DNA of 64,000 nt from Liolophura sinensis (taxonomy: Eukaryota > Mollusca > Polyplacophora > Chitonida > Chitonidae), in assembly GCF_032854445.1 (NCBI RefSeq), contig NC_088300.1, positions 16,835,191-16,899,190 on the forward strand. Direction: 5' to 3'. Both the position numbers and the translations under genes were made by a program. This document shows, one piece after another, positions 21,301 through 32,501 of this stretch (its first letter is position 1; each line of letters begins with the position of its first letter). The notes below the pieces were generated by a model. It made no database searches. It saw only the letters and a program-made list of their open reading frames with translations, and was not told the DNA's origin.

Positions 21301-24300
21301 AAACCACAAGATTTCATGATTTTGAACTCTTATAGGCGTGTATTACTATTAAGGTTATTTAATACAAAGATATATCTGAGATTCGTTTTAATGGCAACCG
21401 TTCACAAAACAAACAAAAAAAATAAGAAAAGAAAAAAAAAATGAACACAATATCAATCACCAAAACCTTGGTGTTAAAAGGAATATAGTACATTACCCCG
21501 ATTTGAAAAACATGCACGTAGCAAGGTAAAATTTGATCCAACTTTCATCGCGTTCGCCTTTGCTCTGTACGGATGTATTAGATTTTAGCCATAGCACAAA
21601 GCGTTGGCATGTGCACGGTGTAACAGCAAATGCTTATTTGAGAGAGGATGTAGGGCTAGTCAACAACGAAATCCAGTTAGAACTGTGGCGACAGTAAAGA
21701 GACCATATGCAAAAAGCTGACACAAGTGGTGTTAGTATATGCATTGATTTCCTTGGTCTGGGATCTATCGTTGGGTGATAACAGAGCATACAACTACGAC
21801 GTGAGATAAATAAACAGGTCGCTCACACTTGTTTGCTCAGTTTAGACCCATTCAAGTCATACGTGTTAATTCAGTGCATGGGGTTTGTGGATTACAGGGG
21901 ACAGGAAATGAAATGACACGTGCGCAGTGAGAGAGCACCAAATTTCTAACCCTGAAGGCTCACATAATTCAGATTCAGCTTAATTTCCTTGAACACAAAA
22001 ACCTTGAAATGATCCTTCCCACCTTGTATACCTGAGTGTAAAACCTTGAAATAAGTGTTATCTCATGCATAGATAGGAAACAGCACATTATGTGGAAATG
22101 GCAAGTCACTTAAATTCTTGCTTTACGTCTAAACAAAAAAAAAAGAGAAGAAATGTCATGCTGTTGCCGATTTGTCATTTTTCAGCAAGTTGGATACAAT
22201 CGCTTTGCTTGTAACTTCTATTGTAGCACCATGTCTTCGTGTTAAATATAACAAAGTTGATAATAAAACAGCTTTCCAGTGTTTATTTGGAAGATGTTTT
22301 CTGTAGGGCTATACGGGTAGGGGGATCAGCCTGCAGCATTGATGGAATCTCCTGCATAATTAACGGTTCAGGTCGTGTTTGCAATGGTCACTGTTCTTAG
22401 GAGTTGCCCCAGCCTTACTGTGAGTGGCGTGGATCACTTTAGTTTGGTATGCATTAGTAAATGGATGGAAACCACATTGGTGGTGGTAAAACGCAAATAA
22501 CTGCTACGGGCCTTCACTGTCGTCTGCGGGGGTGGGGGGGGAGGGGGGGATTGTAACTCCATTTGTCAAACACAAAAAGAAAACTGCGAACATAAGAAAA
22601 TGTCTTGATGGGGGTGGGTGGGGTAAAGGTTGGAAGATAGTTGAGAGGCGTCTGTTTTCATGGTTTCGTATCTGTTTCATTCACGACTAACACTAATATC
22701 CGGTGAGTTAAACAACATATGTACCTGTTTTAATATTCTGAGTTATGTTGTGTGTAATATTCACTGCACGATCCACGCAGGCTTACATTACACCGTTCGT
22801 TTTGAGTAACTCAGCAGAATTGCATATTGAGATTGACAATTTTCAGCGAATTAGAGAAAGTGGTTGCTGAGGAAAACTCATGTTGGATCAATTCAATAAA
22901 GAGTTGCATTACAACGTAGGTGGATAAGGATGAAGAATGGTTTTCCCGCAACTATAGTTAAGTAATCGGCCAGATTTGGTCGCCGGGAACAAACATCCAG
23001 CGACATTTGGACGGGAGCTGTTTTATCGTCTTTGCAGTTCAATATTGGATAAAATCAATAAGTGTGCGGTTGTAAAGGGTCTCTGAACAGCTTTCATATT
23101 TCCAAACATGTGCCTTTATATCTGATTTAATGAGTATGTGCGGAGAAACCATAGCTGGGGTTGATTATAATGGTCGTCTCACACTGCGGCTTGGGAGGCA
23201 CGTTTGTTGGCTGGGCCGCACGGTTAGGCTAGCGAGCAGTTGTATGGCAAAAGACATTGGCTTTGCCGATCATGTTTCTACATCATACGTATTCTCGCTA
23301 ATCAATATGTGCAGTGGAATTTATGGCAGGCTCATCGCTATAAACAGCGGGAGGTCAGAATTATTGAAATTTCCCTATCCCTTCCCACTCTGTATCGTGC
23401 AAAAATACCTATGGGATATATATCGCTAGTTCGCATAGAGATGCACTATAATTATGAAGTAAGGTTTATTTTTTATTTTTCACTGTATTCATTACACAAA
23501 TAGAAACGCAAATTCTATTTTGTCAGCAATAGCTGTTGATCTGCTAGAGGACGACTTTTATGCGAAAAGGGGATACAGATCGATGCATAATGACGTCAAA
23601 TACCGCCTGAGCTCGCTATGCTGTGAGACTGGGAATGTGACCTCAACACGAGAATGTTATGTTCAGACAGCAAAATTGTCCTACTTCATCCTTTTCTGTC
23701 GGATAAATAATTTCCTTAACAACATTTGTCCAAGCAAGGTATTTCATGAAACATCTTGGTTGCGCGGTTTGATCCTCTCGATCGAATATTAAAACTGCCA
23801 ATCGCGGACAAGGCCAGTTTGATTCTGTTGGTGTTGCCTTTCTATTGCTCGTTACAGTTACCTACATTTCCATGTCTAATTGCCGCTGAAAGTCGGTGAA
23901 CTAAAACTTTGCACTACTTGTGGGACAGTATACATGTCAGCAATGATCATTTTGGCTTTCAGTACATCAAACTGTTAATGAGCTTGAAGTATCAGGTGGT
24001 TTTACAATGGTCTCTAATTCCGCTTACTAAATCACACAGTGCATTGCCAGTCTGTGCAGTGACATCCTATTCGTTAGTTAACTTGGTCACTAAAGCGGCT
24101 ACTAAAGCTCTACCTACTGTGACGTTTGTCGCATGATGCCAGACCTGAATCTATACAGAAAATAAACTCACATCGCCCAATCTAGTTACAGCCGATGTCT
24201 TTACCACAGGTATAAGCTGTAAAACAACACTGTTGAATTAGCAATTTTCGTTCGGGGAGCTTAAGTTTATCGTAACCCAATGTCTTCATCATGATAACGA

Positions 24301-24376
24301 CAAAGCACAAGTACAGTCTAGTTTTTGGTGAACAATAACCTCTTAATTGGACAAACCTCTTAATTTTGATGCCTCT

Positions 24377-24380
<4 letters not shown>
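18330..24380. other. Intergenic or intronic, no gene recognised
   Basis: The segment 18400-19050 holds degenerate repeats around AAGAATCCA, with a less repetitive stretch at 18640-18930 that is spanned by a 144-codon ORF of no recognisable family. The segment 20400-20540 is rich in GTACATA and ATATAT words. A G-run tract lies at 22528-22550. ORFs at 23130-23792 have no recognisable domain or splice context. Confidence 0.5.
22528..22550 (+). repeat. G-run tract with G-quadruplex potential
   Basis: The plus strand has runs of five, eight and seven G separated by single T or A bases. Four or more GGG runs can be drawn from it. Confidence 0.7.

Positions 24381-24408
<28 letters not shown>
24381..24408. 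repeat. (TG)14 microsatellite
   Basis: This is an uninterrupted dinucleotide run. It also produces the Thr-His repeats of the minus-strand ORF across it, which is therefore not a gene. Confidence 0.95.
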
Positions 24409-27033
24409 AGCGTGTGGCTGGGGAGAATTACTGAGGTGGAATTAATGTCCAATTTATACGGCGTGGCGATGGAATATGTCAGAAGTCTATAAACCAATAG
24501 GCTTCTGTATATGTATATACATATACTAGTATTTTCTATATGCGCAGGTGAAGTATTTGTATTGTGCACACACATAGATAATCTGTAAGTTTCAAGCCTA
24601 TACGTTATACGGTTGTCCACGTGGTACTGTGGGATGTGTGTGTTAATAGCATTAACCACGGTTGGCACGGTGTAACATTTAACCTAAGTGGTAAGGGGTG
24701 TCTTTACTGGTTGAGGGCTGGTAAACGGATGTCGAATTACAGACTGCTCAAATAGCTGTATTACATTCAGTGTGTATTAGACGGGACCTCTTGAAACGCA
24801 GCTGATCCCCACATAAAAACAGCTTACATATTGCTGCGATTATATTATAAATGCTAAATTCACCTTTAATTATCCTTTACTTCTGGTAAAGTGATCTATG
24901 AGCGCTCTGTTGATAATATATCAAGAGATATACCAAAGCTCTGCTCGTGTGTTGTCAACCTATTTAGTCCGACTCATACAATATCATGCTTGAGTGGTGA
25001 TAAAAGCTGACATGTATACGCACCAGCGGAGCGGTACGTTTTACAGTTATACCTCTGTATACAAATGGGTCAGATCCCCCCCCCCCCACAACCCCCCACA
25101 CAATCCCAACACCATACAGGTTGTATTGTGGTGTACCTATATACAAGATTAAACACTTGAAGCTAGAAACTTGCCTGTGGCACATATTTACTCAGATGAA
25201 AACTAATTCCCAGGTTCAGCACAAATACAAAATAGAAAAAAAAACCAAATAAATTTATTTTTTAGGTTGAAGTTTAGGTGTATATTGAGATATGGAGTGA
25301 TGTACACTCCAACACTTTAATGAGGCTTTATATTTTAGAGACAGAGGTCGGACGGCGAATGATTATCTGTACATGCAGAAATAGAGGCAAAAGGGTAAAA
25401 TGCATGACATCGCCCTGTGTCTTCGCTTCCTTGGGGACTCGACTATTGCCTCAGGCAGATGCTATTCGTATACAGTGGCTTTCACGGCGTGGCAAATGCA
25501 CTGTAGCGGACAAGAAAAAAAAAACACAGCCCCACAGCTACCATATTATCATTGCTACATAATTACATGTATAGGCTGTTGTGTCATCGTTTCGATTATG
25601 GACGAACGGACAGGTTGGGATGGCTAAGGTACAGTATAAATGAGTGACCGTCGCCCGAAAATCGATAAAGTCACATATAGGTGTACACAGCAGCTGGGAC
25701 ATCGTGAGGACAACGGGAAATGGAGTGAGGGAGAGTAGGTATTAATAACGTCACAGGCACCAAATGCACGCCATCATTAGTCATAACGATTGGAATATTA
25801 CCCAGTGACATCACGCAGGGATCGTTACATTCCGCTCCACCAGGTGGCGATGTATATGATTTTGGCCCTCCTTGTGCGAGGCGGCCTAATTAAGTTGGTA
25901 AAGTGCATGAAGTAACAATTTTTGCCGGAAAGGATGACTTGGATGAAGAAGTAGAAAACTCGACTGATGTCTGATAGTTTGCTTTGTGCTGGGCGATTTT
26001 ATCGCAAACAGGAGGTATCGTACCTGGTCATTTGATCCCTGACACAAAAGCGGACTGCTGACTCATTAGTCTAAGAGGACTCGGATCCAAAGTAATGATT
26101 ATAGTTCATCAGACCCTACTGCGAGCAAATGACAGAGCAATCAGATCGAATAAAGTTCGTTTATCATATAGGCCCACCTGGAAATTCTGGGCAAAACACT
26201 TACCTTATGCAGAGTACTGTGGGAAAAACACTATACATGTAGTGGACCTACATGGACGAAATTGGCCCTATGACACACTCAAACGTTTGCATACCTTTGC
26301 TGGTCGGAGTCTTCTAGCAGATACAGGTCAATATGAACACAATACGATAAAGCAATAGGTGTATACCGGGCTTTACAGATCTTTCAACACTCACAGCTAA
26401 CTGCTTACAGCCATATACGTCTATATACGCTACGCCCATCGCTCAATCACAAGTAGGCCTAATCCAAAGGATTATGGATTTGATTACGTAATAATTTCTG
26501 ATATCGTTTAACCCTGATTGACACGGAAGCATGCATATATTTGGCCATACAGAAGATAAAGCGATTCCGTTCCTCCAAACCATGGCTTTTAAGAAATGGT
26601 AATAAAGAGGTGAGAAGAATCGGTCAGGTGTTTTCCATTCTACTTTATGCTTTTCGAACTTGTTTCCTTAGGAATGTGAAAATGTAGATATACATTTTAT
26701 TTTCGGCTTTTTAGAAAAGCGACTATAAAATCAAGCTCTGTGAAGTCCTTGTTGATGACACCATAAATCTTTGTTCGAATCTTCTTTCAATTCAAAGTCC
26801 CCGTCTGAACACACAGGGACAAAAATTCCCACCTATTTTATGTTGTTTTAGATCATAATTTAGGTTCGTTGTTATAAAGCCATCTGAAAACATATCTCTC
26901 AGGGAAAATGTTCTCTTCCGACCTCACGATGAAACTGACTTTCTGTTTTGTGAGCAAATAAGACAAAGAGACAGAGCTGAAACATCAACATACTGTGAGA
27001 AAAGTTATGAAACCAGATACATTATAGTCAAAG
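24409..27033. other. Intergenic or intronic, no gene recognised
   Basis: This holds a near-perfect palindrome around GTATATGTATATACATATAC near 24510, a C-run tract at 25076-25097 and a 13-base microexon-like motif on the minus strand at 26204-26216. ORFs at 25278-25627 and 26095-26358 show no recognisable domain. Confidence 0.5.
25076..25097 (-). repeat. C-run tract, G-rich on the minus strand
   Basis: Runs of twelve and six C are separated by ACAA on the plus strand, giving a possible G-quadruplex on the minus strand. Confidence 0.6.
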
Positions 27034-27226
27034 GGCTCGTTTCACAAAGCCCAAAATTCTAATCCAGATTAATCTCTATTTTACATTCATCTAATCGATG
27101 AAATTTTAACCACTGATTCTGTGCTGTGGTTGTAACCAAGACTGGGTATCTAGCGTCAAGTATATCGTTTTGTGAATAGGATTAAAAGTTTGGACTTTAT
27201 CCACAAATGGATTTAGGAAACAGGCC
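27034..27226. mobile_element. Fold-back or MITE-like element
   Basis: The left end GGCTCGTTTCACAAAGC and the right end AGGAAACAGGCC are imperfect inverted repeats (GGCTCGTTTCAC against GGCCTGTTTCCT). Internal ATTCTAATCCAGATTAATCT and a GTTTTGTGAATAGGATTAAA near the right side add further inverted symmetry. It has no coding capacity. Confidence 0.5.
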
Positions 27227-27856
27227 AAGCACATGGCTGGATTGGTGATTTACCAGTTAGTCGAGAGCATTTCATACATGCGACGACTGTTACGATTATG
27301 GCTTGAGGACACCGTGCTGAAAACAGGCTGAAAACATGCCGTCTTAAAGCCGCAGCCGAACCGGTTGGAACTGGATTAGATCATGCGACATCAGTGTTTA
27401 AAGATTACTGTCTTTCAGTAGAGGCTATATTACACAGCCTTGCCGGGAGGGCCTTTTTTACCCACGAGTAAACGCGTTATGTATATATCTGATGCCCTTT
27501 TCCTGGCACAGCAAAGAATAAACTCCATGTGTGCACACAAACCTTTCGATCTGGCGTTGTCGTATGTGTAAATTCTAGATTCAGCTAAAGTTTGGTTAAA
27601 GGGATACAGAATCAACGCTGACTGGCTGACAGTGGAAATACGGTAGCATTAGGGTAGTTAAGAACCGGTAAGAACCGGGTTTGTCCTGCCTTCAACTCTT
27701 TTATTTTACTGACAATTCACTCGGCTTACTCTGTGAAGTTTTGCTTACTATTGATGTTAAAAAGATATTCATATACATGGGGCTCTTATTTTTTTTATAG
27801 GCATGTAGAACTTTTGGTGATCGCAATAACCTATTACTATGTGTGATGTACACTTT
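27227..27856. other. Intergenic, nothing recognised
   Basis: It contains AAGAACCGGT twice near 27660-27675 and no supported gene. Confidence 0.5.
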
Positions 27857-28028
27857 TGTTTGTTTGTTTGATTGGGGTTTAACGTCGCTCTCAACATTAT
27901 TAGTCAAATCACGACGCCTCACCCAGTTCCATTGTACTGATGCCGGGTCGGCCAGTATATAGTGTGGCTTATACTGGGATTAAATCCCGGATGTACCATT
28001 TACTAGGCAGACGCTCTTGTGACAGATG
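27857..28028 (-). mobile_element. SINE, family B relative
   Basis: Read on the minus strand, a degraded tRNA-like head with AAGAGCGTCTGCC and a B-box-like GGGATTTAATCCC is followed by a body. The 3' end is TTGAGAGCGACGTTAAACCC with a CAATCAAACAAACAAAC tail. The tail module is that of family B, while the head differs. Confidence 0.75.
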
Positions 28029-28586
28029 GTATCTAGTGTGTATAGTGCTGACGTTTCGAGGATCGTACGAAACGAAAGTCTGGATAAACCGAACATCTTG
28101 AATGGCCCACATCCATATGGCCCATTCAAGAAGCATGTGCAGTGTCGATGACTATGTAATTAACGTCACAAACAACATTCATCACATGGGACCTTATGAT
28201 ATGACTTTTTGTGGTTTAAAAGAAAATGCAACAAAAAAATTAACCATAGTTATTTCGGACGAGGGGGGAGAATATAGATTCAAGATTCTTTTTACGTGCT
28301 TGGTAATAAATAAATTTTTAATCTGGAATTCTCACAAGGCCATGTGATTCGCCATATTCGAGAAGCTGAAAACACGATGACTTTGTATGGCAGAAATAAA
28401 CAACAGAGGAACAGCGTTACATAACAGTGGAAACGTGCGTTCTCGGATTATAGGAAAAAACGTAAGATTAAAACTTTCTCGATATGGTCGATTCTGCCTA
28501 CTTGAACTACGTCATCTCGACTATACAATATCACAAAAATAAAAAGGTACGAGTTTTAAATCTTTCGTGGGACACTTTGGCCCTTA
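28029..28586. other. Intergenic, nothing recognised
   Basis: An 81-codon plus-strand ORF (28102-28347) has no recognisable domain or splice context. Confidence 0.4.
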
Positions 28587-28833
28587 TCCAGTGTTTTATG
28601 CCCCATCGAATGTTTTATGCCTCCTCCAGTGTTTGATGCTGCATCCATTATTTGACTCTGCATCCATTATTTGACTCTGCATCCATTATTTGACTCTGCA
28701 ACCATTGTTTGACTCTGCAAACATTATTTGACTCTGCAACCATTGTTTGACGCCTCTTCCAGTGTTTGACGCTTCACCTTGTGTCAGGCGCTTCATCCTA
28801 TGTTCGACGTCGCACGCAGTGTTTGACGCCTTA
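28587..28833. repeat. 19-bp minisatellite, 13 units
   Basis: Thirteen units of exactly 19 bases follow the pattern TCCATTATTTGACTCTGCA. Three central units are identical and divergence increases towards both ends. The period is not a multiple of three and no frame stays open through the whole array. Confidence 0.9.
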
Positions 28834-28904
28834 CTCAGTTTACAGTTAAAGTTCACACGAACGTTGCTGGCGTCTTGTCATCAAATCATCAGGGACGGGA
28901 ATCG

Positions 28905-29036
28905 TAACTCGACCATGGCCTGCGCCCTCAAAACGAGGTTAACCGGCTAGACTCTTTGATCCCACATGGAATTGAACCCGGGTCTCTTGCTCATGAAACT
29001 GACGCTACAGTTCGTAGGATATTGCGCTGTTGCCGC
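28905..29036 (-). mobile_element. tRNA-like sequence, probable SINE head
   Basis: The minus strand carries a perfect B box, GGGTTCAATTCC, preceded at a tRNA-like distance by AGCGCAATATCCTACGAACT. The part downstream contains GCCGGTTAACC. A complete tRNA cloverleaf was not drawn, so it is called SINE or tRNA pseudogene rather than a functional tRNA. Confidence 0.45.
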
Positions 29037-29259
29037 GTTAAACAATTCGTTTTAAGAACTCAATTTATCCGGTCTCATCTCAACACTATGATTCAGAGTT
29101 GATTTTGTGCACGCTCTGTAAAACGTGCAAAGCTGGGCTATGAGATGAACTTCTACTCTAATCATTCAGGGTAATGCAATGTATGACCATGTCTATCAGG
29201 TTAATAATATATGAGACGATGTGAATAATCAAATGTCCCCTCTGTGTCCCCGTACTTAC

Positions 29260-29302
29260 CGAGTACAGTGTCAGCTTTACCAGGTGGACAGCCCAAGCCT
29301 AT
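29260..29302 (-). CDS. Weak internal exon candidate
   Basis: On the minus strand TTTCCTGATCCCAG precedes 29302 and CTCG|GTAAGT follows 29260. The 43-base interval is open in one frame (IGLGCPPGKADTVL). Both splice sites are good, but the exon is short and isolated, so chance is a serious alternative. Confidence 0.2.
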
Positions 29303-32282
29303 CTGGGATCAGGAAACATGTGATGTAAACGTTTGGCAACAACTATAGATATTCAAGAACGACGTATTTTAAATTCCAGAAAACTTGTGCAGGTTTAATC
29401 AAACGTTTTAGTTATTTTTAGAATGAATAAAAAATGTGTCACATGAAAGGTCTGCACAAAAACTCCAGGTAACTACACTGTTGTGATGAAAACGAGATGC
29501 TTTATCACGGAAATAAGTGCGCTGGTTTGACGTCATTGGGGAGACACGGTTGGCATAACCAGGTCAAAGGTGCCCAGAACGTTACCTGGCAAGGAGCTGG
29601 GATCTATTCAGCAACGGATGACCTTGTATCTATCATCGACATACGTCATATACTTATGAATATTCTGGGAATGGGGCATGGGGTATAAGTACGTGGTGTA
29701 GGGAAATATATAGCTCGGCCACAAGTTTTCGTCTGTGGTTTTGGGGCAGTTATTTGACCTGCATGGAGGCCTTCCGCTTGTTAACTTCACAGCGGCAATA
29801 TTACGTCTGCAAACAAGTTCAGTGTGCAGTGCGCATGATAACACCAGTGCTTTTTTATGGTACTTTATGACGTTTCGCTTACTGCACACAAATGTTAATT
29901 AAGTGACTTATTGTGTGTGCTTACAAAAACACTGGTTAAGCGTCACTTTGTAACATTATAAAACCGAATGGCTGTTTTGCCAAGGCAAGCTGAAACTTAT
30001 CGCAGACGTGTAGTACAATAATTAAGTCTACTTGTAAATGTATGAATATGCATACACATCTATGTGCTTTCCACATTGAATAAATTGTCTATCGCTGTTC
30101 CGCATTAGCCTTAACGAGAAAGATTTAAAACGAAATGTATAAAAGAGTCATTAGCAGTGTAGCTTCGTGAGCCTGAGTTAGGGTTAAAGTCTGGTTCACT
30201 TTAACCAATTTCCCTTGTATTGGCATGAACTTTTAACCATATCTATTTGTGGTATAAGGTATAGCGCTATGCATCATTTATGTGCACCTCACTGATGGTC
30301 ATTTAGCTAGGACAAGTGGCCATGTTAGATCACCTCTTGTCATTGCAGTTTTAGCTGGTGATGTAGTCATGCGATCTAAATTCGCATAGTCGACAATGTT
30401 TAATGGATAAGTAAAAAACATACATGAAGATCAACTAGCACTCGGCGCCTATACGCATTAATTATCGGCTCTAGAGGGGATAGGTTTCTAGGGTGTTAGC
30501 GATAGGCTTAGCTAATTAGTGTTAATAAATTAGTATGCTGGGTAATTAGGAGGTTGGTGCTATTTACAAGAGGGTAATTGTGCTAAACAAATAAACTTAT
30601 AAAAATGGAGGCATTACTGTTGGCATTAAGGTTTATTAAGCATTTTCCAGATTATTAGAAAGCATCCTGTGAAGCAAGCACGCTATAAGTGATTCCCATG
30701 TTTTTGTCTTGTACAGCAGATAACTGATTGACTTGAAACTGGAAACAGACACGGTGAAGCTGGTTATGCAAGCGGTAAGACAGGTGGCTTTGTGACAACT
30801 GCGTAGCTCAGCTGGACAACCGTAATTAATGGACGTTTTGTGTGGGAATAGAAACGCCGATGGAACATCGGGTAGTGGATAAACAGAATGCCTACCCACA
30901 CAAACCGAGTGTGATTACAGAAATGCTATATGGGAGCCAAATTATCTTGAAGTCTATAACCTATGCTACATAAAGCTTGTAGTGTCTTGAAGTATATAAC
31001 TTATGCTATATAAAGCTTGTAGTATCTTGAAGTATATAACTCATGCTACATAAAGCACTCGTCCTCAAAGATAAGAGATCTTTAAAACTATTCAGACGAT
31101 TTTCTAGCAATTTGTCGAAGACATCTCTTTGGGTAAAGAGCAGGTTTAAGAGCTAAAGAGTTATATTTTGAAATAGTTACCTAAACAGATACCTATTTCC
31201 ACCAAGAAATATCAGACGTCGAGACAATTCAACCACACACAAGAAGGAAGCTAACCACCCGGTAAACTTTAAGACTGACAAATTCCGCAAGCTGTTTCAG
31301 CAAATATTCAGCACTAGAATGTTAGCCAGTAACCAATTCATTTTCTACATCGTATCCACTTGTCTTATTTTATAATGGATATTATGATAGATTGAATGTA
31401 AAATCTATTACCGGACATCATACATGACATCTTCATCTGGTTAAACTATATTTGTTATTTCTAGATCCCAAGCTGACATCTTCCTATCTTTAGTCATCTA
31501 AATGGGAATTGCCTCAGATTGGCTGAGCAGATCTCCAACAACACCTAGAAGGACAATAGAGTGGATGATTTCACTGAAAGTAGCATTTATTCTTTAACAT
31601 ATTTAAAAGTTTGCTGTGTTTATTCAACGGTGTCCAGGACTTTATTAATTGTGGATTACGATCGTCGCATCAACCTGTTTTTCATGTCCATCTGACCAAT
31701 CCGTGGACTTATGGCCATGGTGAAATTCAATATCTTTGATACAAACTTTCTGCATTTAAAGAAAGCCTCCATAATTTGAACACGCCAACCAGAGCGCAGT
31801 CTTTAAGCCAATGTAAATGATTGGAAATCGTAGGACTACCCAACAGTTGCTCAGCATAACCGCAGCGTATGTATACGTTCGCTGATTAGTTTGCTGTGTG
31901 ACCTTCGGTGTCCGACCTTGAGTGCGTCCAGGCATTGACCAGAGTTAACTGACCATGTATTACTCACACGCAGTAGTGGAAACAGACCTACTGTGTCTCT
32001 TGTGCCATATAATCTGTGGATGACAGTCGGTAATAATTGAGCCAACAGTATTATAATCTGGATTACTTGGACTGGCGGAAGCAAAGTAATTTTTACTCTC
32101 CAAGCTGTAGTCTTTCACATTTATTATGGCATTTAACCGTATCAACTTTAACCAGCGTAAGAAACAAAATTAGCTACCAGTATAACACTGCATGGACCGC
32201 AGGTCTTCAAATACTTCTTAACAACTGACCTAGATGGTGGATATATAGGGAGACAAAACGTTCAGTATCTAAACACTACTCA
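29303..32282. other. Intergenic or intronic, no gene recognised
   Basis: It contains a 40-bp tandem repeat at 30944-31055. Its remaining ORFs are chance-like. Confidence 0.5.
30944..31055. repeat. 40-bp tandem repeat, 2.8 units
   Basis: Units follow TATCTTGAAGTATATAAC then TATGCTACATAAAGCTTGTAG, with a few substitutions between copies. Confidence 0.85.
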
Positions 32283-32380
32283 TTATTTATTTATTTGATT
32301 GGTGTTTTACGCCGCATTCAAGAATGTTTCACTTACATGACGGTGCTGAGCATTATGGTTGGAGGAAAATGGGCAGAGCA
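32283..32380 (-). mobile_element. SINE family A, 3' fragment
   Basis: The plus strand reads TTATTTATTTGATTGGTGTTTTACGCCG and continues through a GGTTGGAGGAAAA segment to GGGCAGAG. This is the family A tail and body on the minus strand, without the tRNA head. Confidence 0.8.
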
Positions 32381-32445
32381 ACGTTTATTGTATTTTGGGA
32401 GCTAATACCGGTGTTTCATTTCTTAGACATGCGCCGGGGGTTATT

Positions 32446-32501
32446 GATCAGTTACTGACTCGGTCTAACTGAGGATCAGTTACTGACTCGGTCTAACTAA
32501 G
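32446..32501. repeat. 28-bp tandem duplication
   Basis: Two 28-base units beginning GATCAGTTACTGACTCGG differ at only one base near the end. Confidence 0.9.

Noticed and set aside
24360-24668. Minus-strand ORF with a Thr-His repeat
   Set aside because: The repeat is simply the translated (TG)n microsatellite.
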